The position numbers were made by a program, and so were the translations under genes. From positions 1 to 48,139 of the forward strand of contig WQYV01000010.1 of assembly GCA_009781085.1 (NCBI GenBank): a DNA stretch of 48,139 bases. The letters run 5' to 3'. Origin of the DNA: Betaproteobacteria bacterium. Lineage in GTDB: Bacteria > Pseudomonadota > Gammaproteobacteria > Burkholderiales > Rhodocyclaceae. A model generated the notes under the pieces. The model was not told where the DNA came from. It ran no database searches and worked only from the letters and a program-made list of their open reading frames with translations. This document shows, piece by piece, positions 1 to 8,559 of this stretch (within the stretch, counting starts at the first letter, position 1; the number at the start of each line of letters is the position of its first letter).

Positions 1-150
1 GCGACAGGCCAGCAATGCGACAGGCGCACGTGATCGACAGCCTGGCTTGCACCAACTCCTCGGCCACCTCGCGCCTGGCCGGCGGCGTCAGGATTTTCGG
101 CTTAGGACTTCCTTGACCGCCGAATTCTCCAAGGCCACAGGAAGGTATGC
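1..150 (-). pseudogene. IS3-family transposase remnant (OrfA end / OrfB start)
   Basis: On the minus strand one frame reads VALENSAVKEVLSRKS and stops at 90..88. The overlapping frame continues as LTPPARREVAEELVQARLSI followed by TCACRIAGLS up to the window edge. These are the typical C-terminus of OrfA and the start of OrfB of IS3-family elements, which are normally joined by a programmed -1 frameshift; an A-rich run (CGAAAATCC) lies at the junction. The sequence upstream of about 150 no longer reads as OrfA, so the element is cut on that side. The rest of OrfB would lie outside the window, so I cannot tell whether that side is complete. Confidence 0.75.
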
Positions 151-317
151 ATATAGGCCAAGAAGAGTGCCCCATCCATTGACCCGTTCGCAACCATCGG
201 TACCGTCACAGCATCACCGCGCGAGGCTGCGATGGAGGTGGTCACCTTCTAACGCCCATAGGGCACTGGTGCAACACAGCGTTGCCCGCGTAGGGAACGC
301 CCCCGCACAGGCGGCGT

Positions 318-470
318 TCAAAAAGCATTGCTTAAAACTAAAATGCGATGAATGAACAGGTTAAGCGTGGTTCCAAGCATCTCCAATGTCTTCGAGAAGC
401 GCTTCGTTTTCCGGTTGAACCTCGCAAGGTTGTCACGGATGCTGCTGTTTGAGCTCCCTATAAGATGCGT
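318..470 (-). pseudogene. IS1-family transposase C-terminal remnant
   Basis: The minus strand encodes about 50 residues ending in a stop at 318-320. They include SSIRDNLARFNRKTKRFSKT followed by LEMLGTTLNLFIHR. This matches the pattern of the IS1 InsB C-terminus (RxxLARFxRKTKxxSKSxEML...LxLxxH). An in-frame TAG at 471-473 and the absence of upstream InsB sequence show that it is a fragment. Together with the IS3 remnant it marks the left end of the window as a region of decayed mobile elements. I see nothing interpretable in 151-317. Confidence 0.65.
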
Positions 471-567
471 CTACGCTTTTGTCATTGTGTGCGGCTCTTC
501 GGCTTTCATCTGGACAAACGCAGCGGCATAACAGCTATTCGCATCAGTATGCCTCTTAAGATACCGC

Positions 568-591
568 TCTTGCGCGTCTTTTCGCGCAAGA
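568..591. other. Perfect hairpin downstream of yajQ
   Basis: TCTTGCGCG and CGCGCAAGA form a 9-bp perfect stem around a 6-base loop, 36 bases beyond the yajQ stop. No U-tract follows on either strand, so it is a weak candidate for transcript end or 3'-end stabilisation rather than a canonical intrinsic terminator. Confidence 0.4.
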
Positions 592-626
592 TAGTAACGT
601 TGGAGTTCTGAGCCTACCCACACCCC

Positions 627-1112
627 TCAATCCCGAAAGTTCCCATACTGTAACGGAAAATCGGTGACGTTCTTTTTCACGAGCGCGATGGCTTCCTGTA
701 ACACGTCACGCTTGGCTCCGGAGACACGCACAGAGTCTCCCTGAATGGATGCCTGTACCTTGAGCTTGGCGTCTTTCACGAATTTGACGATTTTCTTTGC
801 CAGTTCCTGCTCGACCCCAACCCGCACCTGGACTTCCTGCTTGACCTTGTTACCGGAGATTTTTTGCAGGTCGCCGTAGTCGAGGCAGCGCACATCAACC
901 TTTTTTGAGGTCATCTCGGGCAGAAGGATGTCCTTCATCTGCCCGAGCTGGAAATCGCTGTCACCGTACAGGGTGAGCAATTTGTCGTTCTGCTCGACTC
1001 TGGCATCGGTTCCCTTAAAGTCGTAACGGTTGCCGATTTTGCGGTTGGCCATGTCGACGGCGTTACGCAAGGCGACTAGGTCGACTTCGGAAAGAATATC
1101 AAATGAGGGCAT
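627..1112 (-). CDS. yajQ: YajQ family nucleotide-binding protein
   Basis: A 161-residue protein of normal length for the YajQ/UPF0234 family. It opens with the family's [12 protein letters not shown], followed by NRYDFKG near residue 30 and [15 protein letters not shown] near residues 122-136. YajQ folds into two ferredoxin-like halves; some members bind cyclic di-GMP and act on transcription factors, others bind nucleotides or RNA. Which applies here cannot be read from sequence. The start is supported by AAGGAA six bases upstream. It follows argG by 23 bases and is probably the last gene of the argD-argF-argG transcript, a neighbour with no obvious metabolic link to arginine. Confidence 0.95.
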   Translation of the reverse strand: MPSFDILSEVDLVALRNAVDMANRKIGNRYDFKGTDARVEQNDKLLTLYGDSDFQLGQMKDILLPEMTSKKVDVRCLDYGDLQKISGNKVKQEVQVRVGVEQELAKKIVKFVKDAKLKVQASIQGDSVRVSGAKRDVLQEAIALVKKNVTDFPLQYGNFRD

Positions 1113-1135
1113 GACAGGTTCCTTCGCCGGGGTTT

Positions 1136-2368
1136 TTACCTTCCCCGCTTGGCGCGGGTATTAGCGGCGATGCGCATACGCAGGGCGTTGAGCCGGATGA
1201 AACCCTCGGCGTCTTTCTGGTTGTACGCGCCCTGATCGTCTTCAAAGGTAGCGATGCCGGAATCGAAGAGCGAGTCGGTTTTCGAGTCGCGTGCAACGAC
1301 GATGGTGTTGCCTTTGTAGAGTTTGATCCGCGCCCAGCCGTTGACGACCTGTTGGGTGTGGTCGATGAGGGCTTGCAGGGCGAGCCGCTCGGGGCTCCAC
1401 CAGTAACCGTTGTAAATGAGGCTGGCGTAGCGGGCAAGAAGGTCATCCTTGAGGTGGGCAACTTCCCGATCCAGGGTGACGGACTCGATGGCGCGGTGGG
1501 CGCGCAGGAGGATGGTTCCGCCCGGAGTTTCGTAGCAGCCACGGCTCTTCATGCCGACGTAGCGGTTTTCGACGAGATCGAGCCGCCCGATGCCGTGCTT
1601 GCCACCCAGTTCGTTGAGCTTGGCAAGCAGTTCATGGGCTTTCATTTTTTGCCCGTTGATGGCGACGAGGTCGCCATTGGCGAATTCGAGGTCGATGTAC
1701 TCCGGGGCATCGGGAGCTGCTTCCGGGGAAACCGTCCAGCGCCACATGTTTTCTTCGGCTTCGGCAGCGGGGTCTTCGAGATGCCGCCCTTCATAGGAAA
1801 TGTGCAGCAGGTTAGCATCCATCGAGTAGGGCGAGCCGCCTTCGCGATGCTTGCGCTCGATGGGAATGTCGTGCTTTTCGGCGTAGGCCAGGAGTTTTTC
1901 ACGCGAGAGCAAGTTCCATTCACGCCAAGGGGCAATGACTTTAATGTTGGGCATGAGAGCGTAGTAGCCCAGTTCAAACCGCACTTGGTCGTTCCCCTTG
2001 CCGGTTGCGCCATGCGATACAGCTTCGGCTCCGGTAGCGCGGGCAATTTCGATCTGACGCTTGGCAATCAACGGTCGGGCGATGGAAGTGCCAAGCAAGT
2101 ATTCGCCTTCGTAAACGGCGTTGCTGCGGAACATGGGAAAGACGAAATCGCGGACGAATTCTTCGCGCAAATCGTCGATGAAAATGTTTTCCGGTTTGAT
2201 GCCAGCCTTAAGGGCCTTGTGCCGCGCCGGTTCGAGTTCTTCGCCCTGCCCAAGGTCGGCGGTGAAGGTGACGACCTCACATTGGTAGGTGTCCTGCAAC
2301 CACTTGAGGATTACCGAGGTATCCAACCCGCCCGAGTAGGCGAGCACGACTTTGTTTACGTTGCTCAT
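1136..2368 (-). CDS. argG: Argininosuccinate synthase
   Basis: ArgG condenses citrulline and aspartate with ATP to argininosuccinate, the penultimate step of arginine synthesis, in the cytoplasm. The 410-residue protein has the N-type ATP pyrophosphatase P-loop AYSGGLDTS at residues 10-18, [13 protein letters not shown] near residue 120 and [20 protein letters not shown] near residues 180-200, all family signatures. I chose ATG at 2368 over the ATG two codons earlier because GGAA sits six bases before 2368 but directly against 2374. It lies downstream of argF with a 122-base spacer that carries a palindrome and a possible promoter, so it may be partly independently transcribed. argH is not in the window. 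Confidence 0.97.
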   Translation of the reverse strand: MSNVNKVVLAYSGGLDTSVILKWLQDTYQCEVVTFTADLGQGEELEPARHKALKAGIKPENIFIDDLREEFVRDFVFPMFRSNAVYEGEYLLGTSIARPLIAKRQIEIARATGAEAVSHGATGKGNDQVRFELGYYALMPNIKVIAPWREWNLLSREKLLAYAEKHDIPIERKHREGGSPYSMDANLLHISYEGRHLEDPAAEAEENMWRWTVSPEAAPDAPEYIDLEFANGDLVAINGQKMKAHELLAKLNELGGKHGIGRLDLVENRYVGMKSRGCYETPGGTILLRAHRAIESVTLDREVAHLKDDLLARYASLIYNGYWWSPERLALQALIDHTQQVVNGWARIKLYKGNTIVVARDSKTDSLFDSGIATFEDDQGAYNQKDAEGFIRLNALRMRIAANTRAKRGR

Positions 2369-2399
2369 GGTCATTTCCGTTCTTGTTCAGAGTGGCGGG

Positions 2400-2405
2400 A
2401 TTATA
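2400..2405 (-). promoter_or_regulatory. Possible argG promoter -10 (TATAAT)
   Basis: The minus strand carries a perfect TATAAT about 30 bases before the argG start. No good -35 box is placed 16-18 bases upstream, so this is only a possible internal promoter in the argF-argG spacer. Confidence 0.35.
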
Positions 2406-2437
2406 TTCGCAAGCGAAGAAGTACGCGCACGACGAAA

Positions 2438-2463
2438 TAGGGACGAATAATCATCCGCCCCTA
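2438..2463. repeat. Imperfect extragenic palindrome in the argF-argG spacer
   Basis: TAGGGACGAATA and TCCGCCCCTA flank a short centre and pair almost completely; on the minus-strand RNA the mismatches become G-U pairs. It starts 28 bases past the argF stop. The form (GTAGGGGCGGAT...) resembles dispersed GC-rich extragenic palindromes of proteobacteria, but other copies were not seen in this window. Confidence 0.5.
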
Positions 2464-2490
2464 CACAGAACCGCAAAAGCCTTTGTATGT

Positions 2491-3453
2491 TCAGCAGTAG
2501 TTCGCCACAGGCCGAACAGTGCCGGTTTGCTCATCGACGCGCCCCAGCACGAGGAATTCCATCAATGCCTTTTGCGCATGCAGGCGATTTTCGGCTTCTT
2601 CCCAGACGAGCGACTGTGGGCCGTCGATCACTTCCTGGGTCACCTCTTCGCCTCGGTGTGCGGGCAGGCAGTGCATGAATACGGCATCGGATGCAGCCAC
2701 GGCCATCATGTCGGAGTCGACGCACCATCCAGTGAAAGCACGACAGCGCGCTTCATTTTCGGCCTCGAATCCCATCGACGTCCACACGTCGGTCGTAACG
2801 AGATGCGCACCCCGGCAAGCGTCTTTCGGATCATCAAACACCTGTAAGTGGTCCGTCCCGGCAAGGCCAATCTTTTCCAGCCGGATGCCATAACCCGGCG
2901 GCGAGGAAATATGGACGCGAAAGCCCAGCAATTCAGCAGCCTGAAGCCAAGTGTTGCACATGTTGTTGGGATCGCCAATCCAAACGACGGTTTTACCTGC
3001 AATGGAGCCACGATGCTCGATGAAAGTGAAAATATCGGCCAGCACCTGACAGGGCTGATAGTCGTTGGTCAGCCCGTTGATGACCGGCACGCGGGAAGCG
3101 GCCGCCAGTTGCTCGACTGTGGCCTGCTCGAAAGTTCGGATCATAACGATGTCACACATGCCGGAAAGCACCTGCGCTGTATCGTAGATCGGCTCACCAC
3201 GCCCGAGCTGCGAATCTTTTGTGTTGAGATAGATCGCCGAGCCACCAAGCTGCTGCATCCCGGCCTCAAACGAAAGGCGCGTGCGCGTGCTGGCTTTTTC
3301 GAAAATCATCACCAGCGTGCGGTCGAACAGCGGGTGGTAAGTTTCGTAGCGCTTGAATCTGTCCTTGATCCAGCGCGCACGCCGGAACAGGTATGCGTAT
3401 TCTTCGACGCTAAAATCCTTAAACTGCAGATAATGTCTAAGTGGTATTGTCAT
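2491..3453 (-). CDS. argF: Ornithine carbamoyltransferase
   Basis: ArgF transfers the carbamoyl group from carbamoyl phosphate to ornithine, giving citrulline. The carbamoyl-phosphate motif STRTR is at residues 55-59, followed by HCLPAHRGEEV near residue 265, which holds the ornithine-loop Cys. The start at 3453 (MTIPLRHYLQ) is chosen because GGGAGGGAGG lies just upstream; an earlier ATG at 3480 would translate through that ribosome-binding site. This gives 320 residues, a usual OTCase length. argD ends 30 bases upstream, so argD and argF are one transcript. Confidence 0.96.
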   Translation of the reverse strand: MTIPLRHYLQFKDFSVEEYAYLFRRARWIKDRFKRYETYHPLFDRTLVMIFEKASTRTRLSFEAGMQQLGGSAIYLNTKDSQLGRGEPIYDTAQVLSGMCDIVMIRTFEQATVEQLAAASRVPVINGLTNDYQPCQVLADIFTFIEHRGSIAGKTVVWIGDPNNMCNTWLQAAELLGFRVHISSPPGYGIRLEKIGLAGTDHLQVFDDPKDACRGAHLVTTDVWTSMGFEAENEARCRAFTGWCVDSDMMAVAASDAVFMHCLPAHRGEEVTQEVIDGPQSLVWEEAENRLHAQKALMEFLVLGRVDEQTGTVRPVANYC

Positions 3454-3483
3454 TTGTAGCCTCCCTCCCCCTGTCGCCATCCG

Positions 3484-4665
3484 TTATGACGACAGAAATT
3501 CACGGATCAGCGGTGCGAGCCCTTCAACGAGTGTTTTAACATCGCTGTCGCTAAAAATGAGCGCGGGCAACAGCCGGATCACGTTGTCCGATGTCACGTT
3601 GATGAGCAATCCGGCATCGAGCGCACGTGTGACCAACCCTGCGCATGGGCGGTCGAGTTCGATGCCAATCATCAACCCGCGCCCGCGAATTTCCGTCACA
3701 CCTGCCTCACCTTCAAGCGCCCTTTTGAACCCGATACGAATGGCATCTCCCATGCGCGCCGCATTGTCCATCAACCTCTCTTCGATAATAACGTCGAGCG
3801 TGGTGAGCGCTGCCGCGCAGGCCAGCGGGTTGCCGCCAAATGTACATCCGTGGTTGCCCGGTTGGAAAAGGCCAGCAGCCAGCCTGGAAGTCAAGCAAGC
3901 CCCGATGGGAACCCCCGAGGCGAGCCCCTTGGCAAGCGTCATGATGTCGGGCTGCACGCCCGCATGTTGCCAGGCAAACCAGTTGCCGGTGCGACCTGTG
4001 CCGCATTGCACTTCGTCGACTATCAGGAGCCAGCCGTGCTCGTCACACAGGGTACGCAAAGCCCGCAGATATTCGTCATTCACGAGATTGACACCGCCCT
4101 CGCCTTGGAGAACTTCCAGCATGACTGCCACCACATCGCGGCTGCGTGAGGCGATCTGGCGCACTGCATCCATGTTCCCGTAGGGAACCCGGACGAACCC
4201 CGGAACCAGCGGTTCGAAACCGGCCTGCGCCTTGCGGTTGGAGGTGGCCGAGAGGGTTGCCAGCGACCGCCCGTGAAAGGCGTGTTCCATAACGATAATC
4301 GATGGCAACTCGACGCCCTTTTTCTTATGCCCATAAAAGCGTGCGAGTTTGATCGCCGCTTCGTTAGCTTCCAATCCGGAATTACAGAAAAAGACTTCAT
4401 CCATTCCAGATATATCTGCAAGCCGCGTGGCCAATTCTTCCTGCGAGGGAATGCGGTAGATATTGGAGGTATGCAACACCCTGCCCGCCTGACGGGAAAT
4501 CGTTTCCACCAAACGTGGATGGTTGTGACCGAGGGTAGAAACTGCAATACCGGCAAGCGCATCGAGATACCGTCTGCCCGCTTCATCGAAAAGCCATGTG
4601 CCTTCGCCGTGCGTAAATGCGACGGGCAGGCGAGCGTAAGTATTCATGACATGAGAGAGCGACAT
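3484..4665 (-). CDS. argD: Acetylornithine aminotransferase
   Basis: A class III PLP aminotransferase converting N-acetylglutamate semialdehyde to N-acetylornithine; many members also act on succinyldiaminopimelate. The 393-residue protein has the PLP-phosphate region FCNSGLEANEAAIKLAR, the PLP-aspartate block IVDEVQCGTGRTG and the Schiff-base lysine in MTLAKGLASG (about residue 245). The start MSLSHVMNTY at 4665 has CGGAG eight bases upstream; an upstream in-frame ATG at 4704 falls inside the hairpin/U-tract region and is unlikely. It is the first gene of argD-argF-argG-yajQ. Its short leader contains a terminator-like hairpin (see separate entry). Confidence 0.94.
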   Translation of the reverse strand: MSLSHVMNTYARLPVAFTHGEGTWLFDEAGRRYLDALAGIAVSTLGHNHPRLVETISRQAGRVLHTSNIYRIPSQEELATRLADISGMDEVFFCNSGLEANEAAIKLARFYGHKKKGVELPSIIVMEHAFHGRSLATLSATSNRKAQAGFEPLVPGFVRVPYGNMDAVRQIASRSRDVVAVMLEVLQGEGGVNLVNDEYLRALRTLCDEHGWLLIVDEVQCGTGRTGNWFAWQHAGVQPDIMTLAKGLASGVPIGACLTSRLAAGLFQPGNHGCTFGGNPLACAAALTTLDVIIEERLMDNAARMGDAIRIGFKRALEGEAGVTEIRGRGLMIGIELDRPCAGLVTRALDAGLLINVTSDNVIRLLPALIFSDSDVKTLVEGLAPLIREFLSS

Positions 4666-4687
4666 ACTGGACTCCGACAGGATGGAG

Positions 4688-4727
4688 TAAAAACAAAAAC
4701 GCACACGGCGGCAAAACGCCGCCGTGT
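4688..4727 (-). terminator. Hairpin plus U-tract: polyamine-operon terminator and possible argD attenuator
   Basis: ACACGGCGGC and GCCGCCGTGT (4703-4727) make a perfect 10-bp stem with a 5-base loop. On the minus strand it is followed at once by GCGTTTTTGTTTTTAC, a strong intrinsic terminator. It lies downstream of speD and would end that operon. It also sits between the predicted argD promoter and the argD start (4665), so argD transcripts must read through it. Confidence 0.8.
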
Positions 4728-4742
4728 AATGATGATTTTTTG

Positions 4743-4771
4743 ATTCTACGCAGAATATTGCCCCATGTACA
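4743..4771 (-). promoter_or_regulatory. Putative sigma70 promoter for argD
   Basis: On the minus strand, TGTACA (-35, 4766-4771) and TAGAAT (-10, 4743-4748) are spaced 17 bases apart. The predicted start of transcription is just before the 4703-4727 hairpin, giving an argD leader of roughly 70 bases. Confidence 0.5.
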
Positions 4772-4927
4772 GGCTACCAGCTGGCATGTCTACAAATCCG
4801 GGCAATGCTGAAAACTCATGGCACACATTGCCCCGCCGTGCAGCAGGCAGCCTTCGATCGGGCGGCATTGGGTTTCACTGGTTCCCATCCACAAAACATA
4901 CCGTTTCAAGATCGGCGTGAACGCGCC

Positions 4928-5302
4928 CTACGCCACCTCCCCGCGCCAGATGTCCCGGCGGTGCGGGGCTTGCGGATGGAAGGCGCATAACATGTGAGCA
5001 TAGACGCTTTCGGCGGCGGCGCGGTTGTCGCGGCTGAAATTGCAGACGTAGAGATCGAAGGTGACAGCTTGCCGTTCGGGCCAGGTGTGCAGAGCCAGGT
5101 GCGATTCGGCGAGGATCACCGCGCCCGTCGCGCCCAAGGGGGCTTGCGGCGTGCCGAAGGGCAGGAACAGCTTGCCGACCACCGTTAGCCCCGCCTCTTG
5201 GCAAGCGGACAGGCAAAGCCGCTCAAGGGCTTCGGCGGAACACATGAGTTCCTGGCCGGCCTGGCATTGCTGGAATTCCGCGAGGATGTGCAAGCCTTCC
5301 AT
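4928..5302 (-). CDS. speD: S-adenosylmethionine decarboxylase proenzyme
   Basis: A pyruvoyl-dependent decarboxylase that makes decarboxylated AdoMet, the aminopropyl donor for spermidine. At 124 residues it is the short prokaryotic class. The self-cleavage site is in LAESHLALHTWPE: chain cleavage between Glu66 and Ser67 would turn Ser67 into the pyruvoyl group. His71 or a nearby His and Cys87 (TFDLYVC) fit the processing and proton-donor residues of the family. It starts one base after the FAD-lipoprotein stop, so it is the last cistron of the SPFH-DUF4178-DUF350-spermidine-synthase operon and supplies the co-substrate for the aminopropyltransferase-like protein encoded two genes upstream. 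Confidence 0.92.
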   Translation of the reverse strand: MEGLHILAEFQQCQAGQELMCSAEALERLCLSACQEAGLTVVGKLFLPFGTPQAPLGATGAVILAESHLALHTWPERQAVTFDLYVCNFSRDNRAAAESVYAHMLCAFHPQAPHRRDIWRGEVA

Positions 5303-5303
5303 G

Positions 5304-6974
5304 TCAGATCAGTCGCGTCCGCAAGCGGCCCTGAGCCGCCAGTATTTCCTCGGCGGCCCGCACGCCGTGGTAATTGGCTTCTTCAAAAAGGGAAAGGCCG
5401 GAAACGTCGGCATGCGCGAAGCGCACCCTGTCCCATCCCGCCGTCAGGCGCTGGCGCCGTGTCGGATCGCGAAAGCCGGGCAGGGGGCGGGCCATCGCAT
5501 GGCCGTGGCGGAAGATATCCAGTTGGCTGACGCGCTCGCGCAGGCCGCCATGGGCGCGGGACAAATCGTTCAGGATGAATTCCGCCCATTCCTCATGTGA
5601 GCGGTCGAGCAGTATTTGCCGGGCGACGGCGGGCGGATATTCCGCGAGGGCGTAATAGTAGGTCAGCACCGTCGGCCCGGGCGCAAGGCGGATGTTCTGG
5701 TGCGTCGCCAGCACATAGCCAAGGGCGGGGCTGTCCTGCAACACGTTGTCCCAGGCCACCCCGGCGCCCGCGCCGGTATTGGGCAAAGGCGCATCCAGGG
5801 TCAGGTTGGCGACCAGCCAGGGGGCGTGGGTGATGCCGGCAATCGTCTCGACCAGATCGTCCGGCAGCCCGCTCGCCAGATGAGGCAGGAGGAACAGCGG
5901 CGCGGACCAGATCACGTGCCGGGCGTGAACGCGCAGGCTGGTTTGGCTCGCCGCGTCCCAGACGTCGGCCTCGCATCCCCCGGCGTCCTGACGCAGCGCG
6001 TAAACCGCCTGCTGGGTGCGCAGCCAGCTTGCGCCGGGTGGAAGCGCCCTGGCGATCAAGCCGCGCAGCCCGTCGACCAGCCAGCCGTTGCCTTCTGGCG
6101 CGGTCAGCACACCGTCATCGGTCTTTCCTTCCGGCGTCGCCCCCTTGCCCGTGCGGCAGGTGAAATAATGAATACCGGCCCAGGCGGAAACCTGGCGGTA
6201 ATCGGTGCCGTAATCGTCGCGGCAGGCGTAATTGACGTACCAGTGCAGCGAGGGCGCAGCGAAGCCTTCCTGCATCATCCAGTCGTGCATGCTCAGACGA
6301 TCCAGCTCCGCCCATGGGGGCGTGTCGCTGCCATAGGCCAGGGGCAGGGCGAACACTTTGCGCCCGACCGCGTCGCGCGCCTCGCGCAACTGCGCCATGC
6401 GTGCGAAAAAGCGTTCTTGTTGCGTCAGTTCTGCTCTGGGCACGCCCAGGCGCGGCACGATGCCTTCCTGCCAGATGCCCAGCCGGTAAAGCCGCTCCTG
6501 TAGCGGATGACAGAGATAACGCTCGTCGTAGGACGGGGCTTCCCGGTCGGGATCGCCGCCCAGCACGCCCAACTCCGCGAGCAAGGCGCGCACGGCGCGG
6601 GCTTCGCAGTTGGGCAGCGGCAGGTAGTGCGCGCCCAGCGGATAGCGGGAAACGGCGTTCTCGCCGTGGCGCGCGTTGCCTCCCGGCGCGTTTTCCAGTT
6701 CCAGGACGAGAAAGCGCGGGCGCTCCGGCGGCGCTTCCCGGCTCAGGCGCCAGGCGGCGGAAAGTCCGGCGACGCCCGCGCCGACGATGAGCACGGGAAT
6801 ATCGATGGTCGCCGTCGGCGGCGGGAAATCGGCTTGCCGCAGGCGATGCCCCAAACCGTGGTCGCCGCCGCCCAGTTTGCCGGCAGGCAACGCGTGCACC
6901 CGCCGCACGCATCCCGGCAAGGCCGCCGCACAGCCAGCCGCGCCGCAAGCCGCGAGGAAATCCCGTCGCCGCAT
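5304..6974 (-). CDS. Tat-exported FAD-dependent oxidoreductase lipoprotein (amine-oxidase-like)
   Basis: The 556-residue protein begins MRRRDFLAACGAAGCAAALP-GC: a twin-arginine motif, a short hydrophobic stretch and a lipobox ending at Cys22, implying export folded by Tat and lipid anchoring. A Rossmann FAD site VLIVGAGVAGLSAAWRL follows at residues 61-77, with a Glu-containing second strand (FLVLELENAPGGNA). The C-terminus VSGLSLFEEANYHGVRAAEE is the FAD-closing motif of flavin amine oxidase/protoporphyrinogen-oxidase-like proteins. The start at 6974 is favoured: its ATG overlaps the upstream stop (TGATG), GGAGG is nine bases away, and it leaves the Tat motif at the very N-terminus. The substrate is unknown; a polyamine is an inference from flanking speD and the spermidine-synthase-like gene. 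Confidence 0.82.
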   Translation of the reverse strand: MRRRDFLAACGAAGCAAALPGCVRRVHALPAGKLGGGDHGLGHRLRQADFPPPTATIDIPVLIVGAGVAGLSAAWRLSREAPPERPRFLVLELENAPGGNARHGENAVSRYPLGAHYLPLPNCEARAVRALLAELGVLGGDPDREAPSYDERYLCHPLQERLYRLGIWQEGIVPRLGVPRAELTQQERFFARMAQLREARDAVGRKVFALPLAYGSDTPPWAELDRLSMHDWMMQEGFAAPSLHWYVNYACRDDYGTDYRQVSAWAGIHYFTCRTGKGATPEGKTDDGVLTAPEGNGWLVDGLRGLIARALPPGASWLRTQQAVYALRQDAGGCEADVWDAASQTSLRVHARHVIWSAPLFLLPHLASGLPDDLVETIAGITHAPWLVANLTLDAPLPNTGAGAGVAWDNVLQDSPALGYVLATHQNIRLAPGPTVLTYYYALAEYPPAVARQILLDRSHEEWAEFILNDLSRAHGGLRERVSQLDIFRHGHAMARPLPGFRDPTRRQRLTAGWDRVRFAHADVSGLSLFEEANYHGVRAAEEILAAQGRLRTRLI

Positions 6975-8524
6975 CAGTGGATGGCCTCCTGCCATTCTTC
7001 CTCGAACGCCCGCACCAGCCCCTGGTCGTTGAGGCGATTAGGCGCGGCGGGAACACGGGACATATCGGCGGGAAAGCGGAATAAATCCGGCGTGTTCTCG
7101 ACCGTGAGAAAGCGCAGCCCCACGGGGTAGGCGGTCGGCATGGCCGGGGTTTCTCCGCCCGCCAGCACATAGCCCCATTCGCCGAAACTGGGTACGAGCG
7201 CGTGATAGGGGGCGGTTTTGAACCCGGCCGCCTCAAGCGTGGCGACGATGATCCAGAACGAGCGGCGCGCGTAATAGGGGGAGGTGGATTGCACCACGAC
7301 GCGACCGCCGGGTGCGAGATGGCGCTTGAGCAAGCGATAAAAGCCCGTCGAATAAAGCTTGCCGAGGGAAAAATTGGACGGGTCGGGAAAATCTGCGACC
7401 ACGAAATCGAAGACGTCGGCGTGTTCCTCCAGCCAGCGCGCGGCGTCGTCGTTCACGATCGTCAGCCGCGCATCGTTCAGGGCGTTGCCGTTCAGGCGCT
7501 GGAGCAATGGCGCGGAGGAAAACAGCCGGGTCATGGCCGGATCGAGGTCGACCAGGGTAATGGATTGAACCTGCGGGTAGCGCAGGATTTCCCGTGCGGC
7601 AAAACCGTCCCCGCCGCCCAGAATGAGGATTTTTCGCGCTTGCGGCAAGGCCGCCAGGCCCGGATGCACCAGCGCCTCGTGATAGCGGTATTCGTCGCGC
7701 GAGGAAAATTGCAGATTCTGGTTCAGAAACAGGCGGATATCGTCGCGCCAGCGGGTCACGACGATGCGCTGATAAGGCGAGCTTTCGGCATGGATGATGG
7801 TGTCGGCGTACAACCAGCTTTCCGCGATGTCGGACACTTTTCCGGCCACGGCGAAGCCGCCCAGCAACAGGCAGAAACAGGCGAGCGTCGCGCCGTATAG
7901 TCCGCTCAGGCGGCGGTGCTGCTCGCCGAACAGGCGCAGCGCGTAAAACGCCACCCCCGCGTTGAGCAATCCGAACAGCAGGCCGGTGCGCATCATGCCG
8001 AGGTGCGGCGCCAGCAAGACGGGAAAGAGCACCGACACCGCGAGCGCGCCGAGATAATCCACCGCTAGGACGCGGGAAACCAGATCCTTGAAGCGCACCT
8101 CCCGCTTCAGAATGCGCATAACGAGGGGAATTTCCAGCCCCACCAGGACGCCAACAGCCAGCACCGCGAGATACAGCAGAAGGCGGAAAGACCCAGTTTG
8201 CGCAGCGAAGGCGAGAAAAAGCCCCATCGGGACAAAACCGCCGAGCACGCCCACGGCAAGTTCGATCTGCACGAAGCGCCGCGCCAGGTCGCCCTGGATA
8301 TGGCGGGAAAGCCAGGAACCCAGCCCCATCGCGAAAAGATACGCACCGATGACCGTGGAAAACTGGGTAATGGAATCGCCGAGGAGATAACTGGCCAGCG
8401 CCGCCGTCACCAGCTCATAGGCCAGCCCGCACGAGGCAATGACGAAAACCGACACGAGCAGCGCGTGCTGCATGCGCGCAGGCGCCGGCGATTCTTGCGG
8501 CTGCAAGGCGGAAACGTCAGTCAA
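6974..8524 (-). CDS. Membrane-anchored spermidine-synthase-like protein
   Basis: A 516-residue fusion. Residues 20-230 hold about seven hydrophobic segments (for example ALLVSVFVIASCGLAYELVT and LFGLLNAGVAFYALRLF). Residues 248-450 form a spermidine-synthase-type methyltransferase fold: YQRIVVTRW, YHEALVHPGL, the SAM loop ILILGGGDGFAAREIL (300-314), acidic VDLD (325-328) and the active-site region ADFPDPSNFSLGKLYS. It probably transfers an aminopropyl group from decarboxylated AdoMet (made by speD in the same operon); the acceptor is unknown. The start is uncertain: TTG at 8524 follows GGTGG, while the first in-frame ATG is residue 18, just before the first membrane segment. It ends overlapping the FAD-lipoprotein start by one base. 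Confidence 0.85.
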   Translation of the reverse strand: MTDVSALQPQESPAPARMQHALLVSVFVIASCGLAYELVTAALASYLLGDSITQFSTVIGAYLFAMGLGSWLSRHIQGDLARRFVQIELAVGVLGGFVPMGLFLAFAAQTGSFRLLLYLAVLAVGVLVGLEIPLVMRILKREVRFKDLVSRVLAVDYLGALAVSVLFPVLLAPHLGMMRTGLLFGLLNAGVAFYALRLFGEQHRRLSGLYGATLACFCLLLGGFAVAGKVSDIAESWLYADTIIHAESSPYQRIVVTRWRDDIRLFLNQNLQFSSRDEYRYHEALVHPGLAALPQARKILILGGGDGFAAREILRYPQVQSITLVDLDPAMTRLFSSAPLLQRLNGNALNDARLTIVNDDAARWLEEHADVFDFVVADFPDPSNFSLGKLYSTGFYRLLKRHLAPGGRVVVQSTSPYYARRSFWIIVATLEAAGFKTAPYHALVPSFGEWGYVLAGGETPAMPTAYPVGLRFLTVENTPDLFRFPADMSRVPAAPNRLNDQGLVRAFEEEWQEAIH

Positions 8525-8559
8525 GGCAAAGCCACCGGAAAGCGTTCTTCAAGATGCCC

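Noticed and set aside
47-355. A 102-codon open frame on the plus strand at the left edge
   Set aside because: It runs antisense through the IS3 and IS1 remnants, has no ribosome site and reads as low-complexity Arg-rich sequence.
1352-2440. A 362-codon open frame antisense to argG
   Set aside because: It is a mirror frame of a strongly conserved gene in GC-rich DNA; it has no domain, and argG is unambiguous.
4805-4990. A 61-codon open frame near speD
   Set aside because: It is antisense to the end of speD and its downstream region, with no supporting signal.
5616-6503. A 295-codon frame antisense to the FAD lipoprotein
   Set aside because: No motifs or ribosome site; the minus-strand gene has FAD and Tat signatures.
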